A program made the position numbers and the translations under genes. A model generated the notes under the pieces. The model was not told the DNA's origin. It was given only the letters and a program-made list of their open reading frames with translations, and searched no databases. Shown here piece by piece: positions 6,779-14,671 of a DNA stretch of 64,000 bases; the first letter of the stretch is position 1; the number at the start of each line of letters is the position of its first letter. This DNA comes from Myxococcus hansupus. Lineage in GTDB: Bacteria; Myxococcota; Myxococcia; Myxococcales; Myxococcaceae. The stretch spans positions 5,724,501 through 5,788,500 of the forward strand of contig NZ_CP012109.1 of assembly GCF_000280925.3 (NCBI RefSeq). Reading direction: 5' to 3'.

Positions 6779-7258
6779 CTAGTAACCCTCGTCCTTCTGC
6801 GCGTCCCACATGCGCCGGATGATCTCCTTCGTCTCCTCGTTCACCTGATCCACCAGCGACAGCATGGCGGACTCGCGGTGCAGCAGCGCCTTGAGCCGCT
6901 CGAGCCGGTCCGGGGCCGCCTTCACCTTGCCCAGGCCCCGCTCCATCATCCGACGCTGGTCCTCGTCACCACGGCCGGCCACGCTGGACAGGTGGGGCCG
7001 GTCGCTGAAGCCCTCCAGGTCCGACTCGTGCCCGCCGGGGTGCGGGGGCAGCGGCAGGCGGAGTTCCTCCGAGGAGTGCGCCGGCCCGATGAAGTCCAGC
7101 AGCGCCGCGGACGCGAGCGCCGGGTTCTTCGGGTTGCCCGTCTTGCGGAGCTTCTTCCGGTCGATTTGCGCCGGGTCGACGAGCCGCTCACGGACGCTGC
7201 GGGGACCGCCCCAGGGCCACAGGGACGTATTCGGAGGCGGATTGTTGATTCTGGCCAT
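6779..7258 (-). CDS. Unknown 159-residue T3SS-island protein
   Basis: No family recognised. The ATG at 7258 (MARINNPPPNTSLWPWGG) is preferred over one six codons earlier because GAGG lies about 11 bases upstream of it. The first 100 residues are Pro-, Arg- and Asp-rich and probably disordered. The last 50 (LERLKALLHRESAMLSLVD through IIRRMWDAQ) look like a helical pair. It has no signal peptide. It is tightly coupled to the downstream TPR chaperone gene (5 bases), a layout typical of T3SS client-chaperone pairs. Confidence 0.65.
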   Translation of the reverse strand: MARINNPPPNTSLWPWGGPRSVRERLVDPAQIDRKKLRKTGNPKNPALASAALLDFIGPAHSSEELRLPLPPHPGGHESDLEGFSDRPHLSSVAGRGDEDQRRMMERGLGKVKAAPDRLERLKALLHRESAMLSLVDQVNEETKEIIRRMWDAQKDEGY

Positions 7259-7305
7259 GGTGATACCGAACCTCACTCCAGATGGGTGGGGGACGTCCAG
7301 CCCCC

Positions 7306-7590
7306 CTAGCGCCGGTTGGCGGCGGCCGCCTGCTCGCGCTGCAGCTCGTAGACGAAGTTGAGGACCTCGGCGACGGCGTCGTACAGCTCCTCGGGAACCT
7401 CATGGCCCACCTCCACCCGGTAGAGGGCGTTGGCCAGGTTCACGTTCCGCATCAGCGGGATGTTGTGCTCGCGGGCAATCTCGCGAATCTTCTCCGCCTT
7501 GAGCCGCATGCCCTTGGCCACCACGCGCGGGGCACCGTCCTTCTCCTTGTCGTACTTCAACGCGATGGCGATTTCGGCGTCGTCACTCAT
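7306..7590 (-). CDS. Stand-alone SctU/FlhB C-terminal domain protein
   Basis: A 94-residue paralogue of the cytoplasmic domain of the adjacent SctU. It starts MSDDAEIAIALKYDKEKDG where SctU has NPDHVAVALKYDREKDG, then stays collinear through IPLMRNVNLANALYRVEVG and EVPEELYDAVAEVLNFVY. It therefore corresponds to the small fragment left after SctU self-cleavage, made from its own gene without membrane anchor or Asn-Pro site. Similar free domains (FlhX/YlqH type) occur with some flagella and can supply specificity-switch function. It lies 43 bases after sctU. High similarity at DNA level indicates a tandem duplication. Confidence 0.85.
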   Translation of the reverse strand: MSDDAEIAIALKYDKEKDGAPRVVAKGMRLKAEKIREIAREHNIPLMRNVNLANALYRVEVGHEVPEELYDAVAEVLNFVYELQREQAAAANRR

Positions 7591-7633
7591 GAGCAGCCCC
7601 GCTGTCCCTGCATGATAGCCGCACCCGGCCCCG

Positions 7634-8713
7634 TCACGCGCGGCCCTCCGGGGCCGGCTGGCCGCTCTTCAAGCCGTAGACGAAGTTGAGGACCTCGGCG
7701 ACCGCGTCGTACAGCTCCTCCGGCACCTCGTGCCCCACCTCCACCCGAAGCAGGGCGTGGGCCAGGGGCACGTTGCGCAGCGTGGGCACGTCCTGCTCGC
7801 GGGCAATGGCCTTGATGCGCTCGGCCTTGAAGTCGATGCCCCGGGCGAGCACGCGCGGCGCGCCGTCCTTCTCCCGGTCGTACTTGAGGGCCACCGCCAC
7901 GTGGTCCGGGTTGGTGACGATGACGTCCGCCTCGCGCACGGCCTCCATCTGCGCACCCTCCATGATTTCCTGGTGGAGTTCCTTGCGCTTGGCCTTGTGG
8001 TGCGGATCGCCCTCGCTCTGCTTGTACTCCTTCTTGACCTCCTCCTTGGTCATCATCATGTCCTTCATGAAGGACTTGCGCTGCCACCAGACGTCGAAGA
8101 CGCCGAAGAGGACGAACAGCAGCGCCACGCGCGTGGCCACGCGCGTCACCAGCTCCCCCATGATGGTCATGATGGAGCGCGTGTCCTGCCGGACCGTCTC
8201 CACCACCAGGGGCATGGCGTCCCGCACCACGCCGTAGACGACGTAGGCGGTGACGGAGATTTTGATGAGGTTCTTCAGCAGTTCAACAATGGCCTTCTTG
8301 TTGAACAGGTTCTTCATGCCCTGGATGGGGTTGAGCTTCTCCATCTTCGGCATCAGCGGATCCATGGTGAAGAGCGTCCCCACCTGGAGGTACTCCATCA
8401 ATCCGCCCACGATGGCGCAGCCCGCAAGGACCGGCAGCGACACCAGCAGCACCGCGCGCAGGCCCAGGTAGAGCAACTGCCCGGTGGCCACCGCCAGGCT
8501 CTCCGGGTGCGCCAACTGGTCGAAGGAGAACATGAAGAGCGAGGTCAGCTCCGTCTCCAGCATGTCCCAACTGAACTTGACCGCGGCCAGGCCCACCAGC
8601 AGCACGCCCACGCCGCTCAGGTCCTTGCTCTTCCAGACCTGCCCCTTCTTGCGTGAGTCATCCAGCTTCTTCTGGGATGGCTCCTCTGTTTTTTCTCCGC
8701 TCTCGTCCGACAT
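7634..8713 (-). CDS. sctU: Type III secretion switch protein SctU (YscU/FlhB family)
   Basis: A 359-residue export-apparatus protein. The hydrophilic N-terminus SGEKTEEPSQKKLDDSRKKGQ is the family hallmark. Four hydrophobic segments span about residues 34-210, followed by a cytoplasmic domain from about 215. The self-cleavage motif is usually Asn-Pro-Thr-His; here it is Asn268-Pro-Asp-His271. Cleavage between Asn and Pro changes substrate specificity from early to late substrates, so the Asp substitution is worth noting, though Asn, Pro and His remain. It lies 22 bases after sctT in the export-gate operon. A duplicate of its C-terminal domain follows directly. Confidence 0.95.
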   Translation of the reverse strand: MSDESGEKTEEPSQKKLDDSRKKGQVWKSKDLSGVGVLLVGLAAVKFSWDMLETELTSLFMFSFDQLAHPESLAVATGQLLYLGLRAVLLVSLPVLAGCAIVGGLMEYLQVGTLFTMDPLMPKMEKLNPIQGMKNLFNKKAIVELLKNLIKISVTAYVVYGVVRDAMPLVVETVRQDTRSIMTIMGELVTRVATRVALLFVLFGVFDVWWQRKSFMKDMMMTKEEVKKEYKQSEGDPHHKAKRKELHQEIMEGAQMEAVREADVIVTNPDHVAVALKYDREKDGAPRVLARGIDFKAERIKAIAREQDVPTLRNVPLAHALLRVEVGHEVPEELYDAVAEVLNFVYGLKSGQPAPEGRA

Positions 8714-8735
8714 GGCGTGTCCGGGATGAAGCGGC

Positions 8736-9554
8736 TCAGGAGAGCAGCCGAATGGTCACGTTGAGCGTCCGCAGCATCTGGACCATCTCCCCCTGCAAGC
8801 GATCCATCAGAGAGCCCAGCACCAGGAAGATGAGGAGCACGCTCACCAGGGGTTTGACGGACATCGAAATGAAGAACACCTGGATTTGCGGTGCCACGCG
8901 GTTGATGGCGCCCAGCGCCACGTCGGTGAGGAAGGTGGCCAGCATGCCCGGTGCCGCCAGCGCCAGGCTCACCTTGAGCAGGTTCGCGAACACGCGGATC
9001 ATCAGGTCGAAGAAGGGCCACGGGCCGCTGTTGAAGTTGGGGAAGCCGTCCAGCGGGATCGCCACCAGGCTGTCCGCCAGCGCCTGGATGATGACGTGGT
9101 GCCCATCCAGCGTGAGGAACAGCACCACCGTGAGCTGGACCTTGAAGCTGGAGAAGAGCGTCACCTGCTGTCCGAGCTGCGGCACGTACAACTGCGCGTT
9201 GTTGCTGCCGGCCATGGTGTCCACCAGGTTGCCGGCCACACGCGCCGCCTCGAAGAGCGTGTTGACCACGAAGGCCATGGTGAAGCCGATGAATATCTCC
9301 TTCGCCATCAGCGCGATGTACGGCATCGCGCTCAGGGGAATGGCCGTCACCGAGCCCGCGATGATGGGATAGAGCACGATGGAGAGCGTCAGCCCGATAC
9401 CCATCTTCAGCTCGGTGGGGACCACCTCACCGCCCAGGAAGGGGCTGAAGATGAGCAGGGGCATCACCCGGCACATCACCAGCGCCACCGTGAAGATGAC
9501 GGCCGAGACGTTGGCCCGGGTGCCCAGCTCTGCCACGAGGTCCGCGACGTTCAT
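8736..9554 (-). CDS. sctT: Type III export apparatus protein SctT (SpaR/YscT/FliR family)
   Basis: A 272-residue, multi-spanning inner-membrane protein that builds the export gate with SctR and SctS. Visible family features are CRVMPLLIFSPFLGGEVVP near the N-terminus, KEIFIGFTMAFVVNTLFEAA, GNLVDTMAGSNNA and a long C-terminal membrane region. The ATG at 9554 overlaps the sctS stop by 4 bases (ATGA), which fixes the start. Upstream in-frame codons read through sctS and are rejected. Gene order sctR-sctS-sctT-sctU is the conserved one. Confidence 0.95.
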   Translation of the reverse strand: MNVADLVAELGTRANVSAVIFTVALVMCRVMPLLIFSPFLGGEVVPTELKMGIGLTLSIVLYPIIAGSVTAIPLSAMPYIALMAKEIFIGFTMAFVVNTLFEAARVAGNLVDTMAGSNNAQLYVPQLGQQVTLFSSFKVQLTVVLFLTLDGHHVIIQALADSLVAIPLDGFPNFNSGPWPFFDLMIRVFANLLKVSLALAAPGMLATFLTDVALGAINRVAPQIQVFFISMSVKPLVSVLLIFLVLGSLMDRLQGEMVQMLRTLNVTIRLLS

Positions 9555-9814
9555 TTGATGAGCGCGGGGAACCTGTCGAACACGTGGAACGTGAAGCGCA
9601 CCAACTGGCTGCCAATCCACGGGCCCGCCAGCGCCAGCACGCCGAAGACGGCGACGACCTTCGGCGCGAAGGTGAGCGTCTGCTCCTGAATCTGCGTGGT
9701 GGCCTGGAACAGCGAGATGATGAATCCCACCAGCAGGCTCATCAGCACCGGCGGCGCCGACGCGACGAGCACCAGGAACAGGGCCTCCTGGGTGATGAAC
9801 GTAAGCTGATTCAT
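9551..9814 (-). CDS. sctS: Type III export apparatus protein SctS (SpaQ/YscS/FliQ family)
   Basis: An 87-residue, two-span membrane protein of the export gate. The sequence has the typical layout: a short N-terminus, a first segment with LVLVASAPPVLMSLLVGFIISLF, then QATTQIQEQTLTFAPKVVAV, the family signature, and a second hydrophobic segment. Length equals the family norm (86-90). It follows sctR by 10 bases and overlaps sctT by 4. Confidence 0.95.
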   Translation of the reverse strand: MNQLTFITQEALFLVLVASAPPVLMSLLVGFIISLFQATTQIQEQTLTFAPKVVAVFGVLALAGPWIGSQLVRFTFHVFDRFPALIK

Positions 9815-9824
9815 GGAGCCCTCT

Positions 9825-10655
9825 TTACAGGTAGCCGACGACCAGGCCCTTGGCGATGAGATACCAACCGTCCACGAGCACGAACAGGAGCAGCTTGAAC
9901 GGCATGGAGATGGTGGTGGGCGACAGCATGTGCATGCCCAGCGCCAACAGGATGTTGGCCACCACCATGTCGATGACGATGAACGGGACGAAGAGCAGGA
10001 AGCCTATCTGGAAGGCCTCCTTCAGCTCCGACACCACGAAGGCCGGGATGATGACCATGAAGTCATTGTTCTCCACGGCGTCGCGGTCCTCGCCCTTGCG
10101 CAGCTTCTTGGCGAGGTTGAAGAAGAGCGCCCGGTCCTTGGTGGTCACCTTCTTGATGAGCCACTCGCGCAGCGGCTCCTTGGACTTGCTGGCCGCGCCG
10201 AGCATGGACCCCACCGTCTCCGAGGAGAAGACGCCGGGCCCCTTCGACCAGATGTCCACGCCGGCCGCGCGGTACATCTGCTGGCCCACGGGGGCCATGA
10301 TGTAGACGGTGAGGATGACCGCCAGGCCGGTGATGACCTGGGTGGGCGGAATCTGCTGCGTGCCCAGCGCCGAGCGGACGATGGAGAGCACCACCGAAAT
10401 CTTCACGAAGCTGGTCGCCATCATCAGCGCGAAGGGCACCAGGCCCATGGCCGCCAGCGCCAGGATGAGGATGAGCGGGCGCGAGGCGAACGAGTCGCTG
10501 TTGACGGCCTCGTTGACCACCGAGTCCGGGATGGCCGCGCCCCCGCGCTTCTGCGCGAGCGCCGTGAAGGGATGCGCGGCGACCGCGGCCGCGAACAGCC
10601 AGGGCGCGACGCGCGGGAGACGGGAACGGTCTGGGGACAAGATGTTCTCGGGCAC
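9825..10655 (-). CDS. sctR: Type III export apparatus protein SctR (SpaP/YscR/FliP family)
   Basis: The core export-gate subunit. It is 276 residues long, longer than usual NF-T3SS SctR (about 215-220), because it has a hydrophobic signal-like N-terminus (WLFAAAVAAHPFTALAQ) as FliP proteins do. The family core follows: PFALMMATSFVKISVVLSI, RSALGTQQIPP, GLAVILTVYIMAP and the C-terminal FLLFVPFIVIDMVVANILLA with a DGWYLI ending. The start is a GTG 5 bases after the FliO-like gene, with no obvious ribosome-binding site. The FliP-like N-terminus next to a FliO-like gene is a flagellar trait, discussed in the findings. Confidence 0.95.
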   Translation of the reverse strand: MPENILSPDRSRLPRVAPWLFAAAVAAHPFTALAQKRGGAAIPDSVVNEAVNSDSFASRPLILILALAAMGLVPFALMMATSFVKISVVLSIVRSALGTQQIPPTQVITGLAVILTVYIMAPVGQQMYRAAGVDIWSKGPGVFSSETVGSMLGAASKSKEPLREWLIKKVTTKDRALFFNLAKKLRKGEDRDAVENNDFMVIIPAFVVSELKEAFQIGFLLFVPFIVIDMVVANILLALGMHMLSPTTISMPFKLLLFVLVDGWYLIAKGLVVGYL

Positions 10656-10660
10656 GGTCG

Positions 10661-11692
10661 TCAGGAGCCGGGCGGCTGGGAAGGCGAGCCACCGCTGCGG
10701 CGAGAGAGGAGCTTCTGGAGGAATGGGCTCAGTGGAACTGCGTTCGTCTGCGGGCGCTGCGCGCGAATGCGCTCCACCGCCTCCACATCCAGCTTCGACA
10801 ACAGTTGCAAACCGCCCTCGCCGCCGCCCACCAGCAGGTATTCGTCCGCGGCCTTCACCACGAAGAGGCTGCGGCGTTGGTCCAGGGGGAGCCGCTCCAC
10901 CACGGACACCAGCGGCTGTCGGCCCATGGCCGAGCCCTGGAGCCCCATCAGCTTGCGCAGGCCCACGTTCAACGTGAGGTAGATGGAGGCCACCACCACG
11001 CCCAGCACCAGCAGCGTGCGGGCCAGCAGCCAGCCCAGGTTCTCGGGCTCCTCGGCTTCCGCCAGCGCATCCGCCGCGCCATCCCCCCAGGCCTGCGCCT
11101 GGCGCTTCGCCGCCGTGGCCGACAGCTCCGCGTCCAGCGCGCGGTCCGCCTCCAGCAGCGCCGCGTCCGAAGGGGCCGGCTTCATCGGTGCGGGCTCCGA
11201 CGCGGCGGATGGCGCAGCGACAGACGGCACCTCCCCCGTCGTCGAAGGCATAGTGGCCGGCTGGGCCTCCTGAGCCACGGGAGCGGAACTCCCCGAGGCG
11301 GCAGCGGCCGGTGCGGCCTTCTGCTGAGCCGTGACAGGGGGGGCGCTCCCCGAAGAAGCAGCAGCCGGTGCGGCCGTCCGCGGAACCGTGACAGCGGGGG
11401 CGCTCCCCGAGGCGGCAGCGGCCGGTACGGCCTTCTGCGGAGCCGTGACAGCAGTGGCACTCCCCGCAGAGGCAGCGGCCGGTGCGGCCTTCTGCTGAGC
11501 CGTAGCGGCGGGCGCCGACGGCGCGACCGCGGAGGGCGCCTCGACCTTCACCGAGGGTGCGACCGGCGCGGGCACGGCCTGAGCCTGGGCGGCAACGGGC
11601 GTGGACGGAGCCTGGGCCTTGGCGGCGGCCGGCGCGAACACCAGCGCGGCGCCCAGCAACAAACGCATGAGGGGGGGACGGAGGACTGCCAT
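10661..11692 (-). CDS. FliO-like export-apparatus assembly protein with Ala/Pro repeats
   Basis: A 343-residue protein directly upstream of sctR, where fliO stands in flagellar operons. It has a signal-like N-terminus (MAVLRPPLMRLLLGAALVF), a very Ala/Pro/Ser-rich region (about 40-200) with four 19-residue repeats, one transmembrane segment (about 243-265, LLARTLLVLGVVVASIYLT) and a small cytoplasmic beta domain (about 275-320: LVSVVERLPLDQRRSLFVVK, EYLLVGGGEGGLQLL) like FliO. FliO assists FliP assembly and is normally absent from non-flagellar T3SS. A start eight codons later (11668) is also possible. Confidence 0.75.
   Translation of the reverse strand: MAVLRPPLMRLLLGAALVFAPAAAKAQAPSTPVAAQAQAVPAPVAPSVKVEAPSAVAPSAPAATAQQKAAPAAASAGSATAVTAPQKAVPAAAASGSAPAVTVPRTAAPAAASSGSAPPVTAQQKAAPAAAASGSSAPVAQEAQPATMPSTTGEVPSVAAPSAASEPAPMKPAPSDAALLEADRALDAELSATAAKRQAQAWGDGAADALAEAEEPENLGWLLARTLLVLGVVVASIYLTLNVGLRKLMGLQGSAMGRQPLVSVVERLPLDQRRSLFVVKAADEYLLVGGGEGGLQLLSKLDVEAVERIRAQRPQTNAVPLSPFLQKLLSRRSGGSPSQPPGS
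11289..11516. repeat. Four 57-bp tandem repeats inside the FliO-like gene
   Basis: Unit starts at 11289, 11346, 11403 and 11460, each opening CTCCCCG on the plus strand. They encode a 19-residue Ala/Pro/Gln/Ser repeat in the periplasmic linker. In-frame length suggests copy number can vary without breaking the gene. Confidence 0.85.
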
Positions 11693-11786
11693 GACTGGGC
11701 GCGAGGCTAGTTCATCGGCCGGAGGACCGCCACGGCCCCCCGCCTGGCCGGCCACTCCTGCCTGCTTGCTTCACCTCGCCTGGGGC

Positions 11787-13187
11787 TCACCCCGCCAGGG
11801 TGATGATGCGCACGCCGAGCTGGCCTTCCACCTCCACCAGCTCCCCGCGGGCCACCACCTTGCCATTGACGGACAGCTCCACTGGCTCCCCAGGACCGCG
11901 GTTGAGCTCGAGGACCTGCCCCGCGCGCAGCCCCACCACCTGCTGCGCGGTAACGGGCACCCGCGCCAGTTCCACGGCGATCTGCAGGGGCACGTCTCCG
12001 AGCAGGTCGCTTCCGTCCGGCTTGCTCACATCGTCCAAGGCCGCCCCTTCCAGTTCCGGAGGAACATCCAGCTCCGGGTTCGTGAAGTCCTCTTCTTCAT
12101 CCGCGGGCTCCGAGCCGCCCTCGGCCACCGACCCGGGATGGCCCGGCTCGCCGGGGATGATGTCCGTGATGCGGGCCCGGTAGCGCCCGTCCGCACCCAC
12201 GAACACCTCCGCCTCCGCGCGCCCCGCCGTCCCCTTCCCCATCCGCAACTGCGCCGTGCCCGTCTCGCCCTTGTCCGGCCGCGCCGTGAGCGCGTCCACC
12301 AGGAGCACGTCCTTCACCCGCAGGCTCGCCAGGTCCTGGCCGGAAATCTCCGCGGAGCCAATCTCCGCGCGCAGGAAACCGCGCACCGCCGACAGACGGC
12401 TCGCGAAGGCCTCCAGGTCCGCCTTCCCCCGGGCCCGCCGCTGCGCGCTCTCCACCGCCGGCTCCGCCGCGTCCAGCACCGCCGCGGGCACCACCAGCCG
12501 CACCATGCCGCTGTGCGAGCCCAGCGTCGCGTGGAGGTGGACCGCCAGCATGGGGCCGTCATCGCCCAGCCGCGCGGAGACCTCGTCCACGCCGCGCGCC
12601 ACGCCGTCCAGCCGGGGACGCGGCACCGCCGGTTGCAGCCCCGGCACGAGCAGCTTGAGTCCCTCGAGGACGACGTACGCCATCACGCCCTCCTCGATGT
12701 CCGTCAGCGGGCGCAGGCCCACCGTCTCACCCGCGCCGCCCAGCAGCAGGTCCACCGCCACGTGCGCCAGCGACAGCTCCACCTCGAGCACCGCCCGGCC
12801 CTGGAGCGCCCCCGGCGCCAGCACCGCCAGGAAGGTCGGGTCGCCCAGGAAGCGCCGCAGCTCCGCCATGGGCCGCACCTGCACGGACTCCAGCGTCAGG
12901 CTCACGTCGGCGTCGAACAGCTCCTTGAGCCGCGCCGCCACCGCGGTCGCCGTGCCCTGGGCGGGCGTCAGCCAGCGCAGCCGCTCCGCGAGCAGGCCCT
13001 GCGCCCGAGACACCTTCTCCAGGTTCTGGAAGACGAAGGGCCGCCAGGTCCGCTCCTGCGGAGCCGAAGGCGCCTGCTCCTCTGGGGGCTCCTGAGACTC
13101 CGGACGCGAGGGCCGAAGCTGGCGCAGGTCCACCAGCATCGTGCGCTCATGGACGCCCGGTCCATCATCCTCGGACTCCAGACTCAT
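11787..13187 (-). CDS. sctQ: C-ring/sorting platform protein SctQ (YscQ, FliM/FliN-like)
   Basis: A 466-residue cytoplasmic protein. The N-terminal 300 residues are distantly FliM/YscQ-like, with FQNLEKVSRAQGLLAERLRW, ADVSLTLESVQVRP and VAVDLLLGGAGE, the last a FliM/SctQ surface motif. The last 75 residues are a SpoA domain as in FliN (LGDVPLQIAVELARVPVTAQ through ELVEVEGQLGVRIITL). A second SpoA-like stretch may lie around 270-320. It forms the cytoplasmic sorting platform with SctL and SctN. The ATG overlaps the sctP stop by 4 bases. Confidence 0.9.
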   Translation of the reverse strand: MSLESEDDGPGVHERTMLVDLRQLRPSRPESQEPPEEQAPSAPQERTWRPFVFQNLEKVSRAQGLLAERLRWLTPAQGTATAVAARLKELFDADVSLTLESVQVRPMAELRRFLGDPTFLAVLAPGALQGRAVLEVELSLAHVAVDLLLGGAGETVGLRPLTDIEEGVMAYVVLEGLKLLVPGLQPAVPRPRLDGVARGVDEVSARLGDDGPMLAVHLHATLGSHSGMVRLVVPAAVLDAAEPAVESAQRRARGKADLEAFASRLSAVRGFLRAEIGSAEISGQDLASLRVKDVLLVDALTARPDKGETGTAQLRMGKGTAGRAEAEVFVGADGRYRARITDIIPGEPGHPGSVAEGGSEPADEEEDFTNPELDVPPELEGAALDDVSKPDGSDLLGDVPLQIAVELARVPVTAQQVVGLRAGQVLELNRGPGEPVELSVNGKVVARGELVEVEGQLGVRIITLAG

Positions 13188-14098
13188 GTCTTCGCCTCGA
13201 AGCGTACGTCTTCAAGCCGGAGCCCCCGGCCGCTGAGCGCCGAGCGCAGGCCCTCGCTGGCTTCTTCGAGCTGCTTGAGCACCTCGCGGTCGCTGCCGCT
13301 GAAGGTGGCGGAAATCTTCCCGTTGCGCGCGCTGACCTTGATGGACAGGCCCTTGAGCACGTCGCCGCGCAAATCAATCTGGAACTCCGCGTTGCCGGAG
13401 GCATTGGTGCCCACCCGGACGCGCTCCACGATTTTCTGCGCGATTTCACTGGCCATCGCCCGCAGGCGCTCCGAGCCCGCGGTGTCCTTGGGCTTGGCCA
13501 CGGGCACCGGCGCCATCAGCGCGGGGTTGAACCGGAAGCCGGGAGCGATGGACTCCGAGCCGCCCTCCTTCTTGTCCTTGCCCCCACCGCTGCCCTTGCC
13601 CCCGCCCGCGTCGGCGTCCGCGCGGATGGCGGCGCCCCGCTCGGAGTTGACCTGACCCAGCGAGGACTCCGCCTTGCCCAGGTCCTTGTCGCGGCTGTCG
13701 GACGTCTTGCGCTCCTCGGTCCGCCGCGTATCCCGGGCGTCGGACGCGCGGGTGCCGCCCCGAGCCTCCGAGGCCTGCGCCTGCGCCATGCCCTGGGTCT
13801 GCGGCTGCGCCAGCGACTTCAGGCCGGGCTGCTGCTCTTGCTGCACCCGCTCACCGAACGTCTTGCCCTGCTGGGTGGCCCGGGCGAGCACCGCCCGCGC
13901 CAGGCCGCCCTGCTGCTGCTGGGGCGTCGTGGGCGGCGCCCCTGGCGACGGAGGAGGCTGCTGGGACTGCTGCATCAGCCGCTGGAAGGCGGAAGCCCCC
14001 TCCTGGCGCTTCTTGGCCTGGCCCTCGGCGAGCTTCTTCTCCTGGAGGAGGCGCTCGGCCATGCGCGCTGCATCGCGATCGTCGTCAACTCGGCTCAT
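13184..14098 (-). CDS. sctP: FliK/SctP-like length-control and specificity-switch protein
   Basis: A 304-residue protein. A long polar, Gln/Pro/Lys-rich N-terminal region (1-200) is followed by a compact C-terminal domain (about 205-302) with IAQKIVERVRVGTNASGNAE, FQIDLRGDVLKGLSIKVSAR and LRSALSGRGLRLEDVRFE. This is the Flg_hook/T3S4 layout that contacts SctU/FlhB and triggers the substrate switch. FliK and SctP act as rulers for the hook or needle. The gene sits between sctO and sctQ, as yscP does. A ruler implies something to measure, which bears on whether this system is truly needle-less. Confidence 0.8.
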   Translation of the reverse strand: MSRVDDDRDAARMAERLLQEKKLAEGQAKKRQEGASAFQRLMQQSQQPPPSPGAPPTTPQQQQGGLARAVLARATQQGKTFGERVQQEQQPGLKSLAQPQTQGMAQAQASEARGGTRASDARDTRRTEERKTSDSRDKDLGKAESSLGQVNSERGAAIRADADAGGGKGSGGGKDKKEGGSESIAPGFRFNPALMAPVPVAKPKDTAGSERLRAMASEIAQKIVERVRVGTNASGNAEFQIDLRGDVLKGLSIKVSARNGKISATFSGSDREVLKQLEEASEGLRSALSGRGLRLEDVRFEAKT

Positions 14099-14131
14099 GA
14101 CGTCATTCCAGGGGGATGAGGAGGCGGCAGG

Positions 14132-14620
14132 TTACTTGCGCTGGCGCGCCAGGAACAAGGCGTTGCCAATCTCCTCCTGGTTCAACTCCTCGCGCTGTTG
14201 GCGCTCGTACTTCACCTGCTTCTGCCAGTTCTCTCGGTGCTTCTCGATGGCCTTCAGCTCCTTGGCGGCATCGGCCATCTCCCGCCGGCGCTGCTCCACC
14301 AGGCGTTCGGCCACCTTGACGGCCTCCCGCTGGCGCTCCACCTCCAGCGCCACCTGCGCCTCCTCGTCCTTCAGGCGCTCCTCGAAGCGGTTCATCATGT
14401 TCATGCCGTTGATGCCGGCGCCCTTGAACATGACCTCCTTCAGGTAGGCGGCGACCTTCGCCTTGCGCTCGCGCTTGCGCTGCTCCAGGTCGTCGATGAG
14501 ACGCTGGAGCTCCACCTTCTCCTTCTCCAACGCCTTGATGGCGGAGGAAAAGGCTTGCTCCGCCTCTTCCTTGGCCCGAGCGCGCATGTCCTGCAGGGCC
14601 TGCAACCGGTACGGGGGCAT
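14132..14620 (-). CDS. sctO: T3SS stalk protein SctO (YscO/FliJ-like)
   Basis: A 162-residue coiled-coil protein, almost entirely charged heptads: FSSAIKALEKEKVELQRLID, QRKRERKAKVAAYLKEV, EAQVALEVERQREAVKVAER. YscO and FliJ are short two-helix coiled coils that sit inside the SctN hexamer and link it to SctV. The length and the place between sctN and sctP are as in Yersinia-type operons. The start is an ATG 51 bases after the sctN stop. Confidence 0.85.
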   Translation of the reverse strand: MPPYRLQALQDMRARAKEEAEQAFSSAIKALEKEKVELQRLIDDLEQRKRERKAKVAAYLKEVMFKGAGINGMNMMNRFEERLKDEEAQVALEVERQREAVKVAERLVEQRRREMADAAKELKAIEKHRENWQKQVKYERQQREELNQEEIGNALFLARQRK

Positions 14621-14671
14621 GGTGGCCCCATCCTACCCCGGAATCCCCGCCGCGCACCCCTGGCCCGCGCC

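Noticed and set aside
7306..7590. A broken remnant of sctU
   Set aside because: The frame has its own ATG, stays open over the whole domain and keeps the conserved residues, which fits a maintained paralogue better than a pseudogene.
11289..11516. Four regular 57-bp repeats as a possible CRISPR or mobile element
   Set aside because: They lie in frame within the FliO-like gene and encode an Ala/Pro linker.
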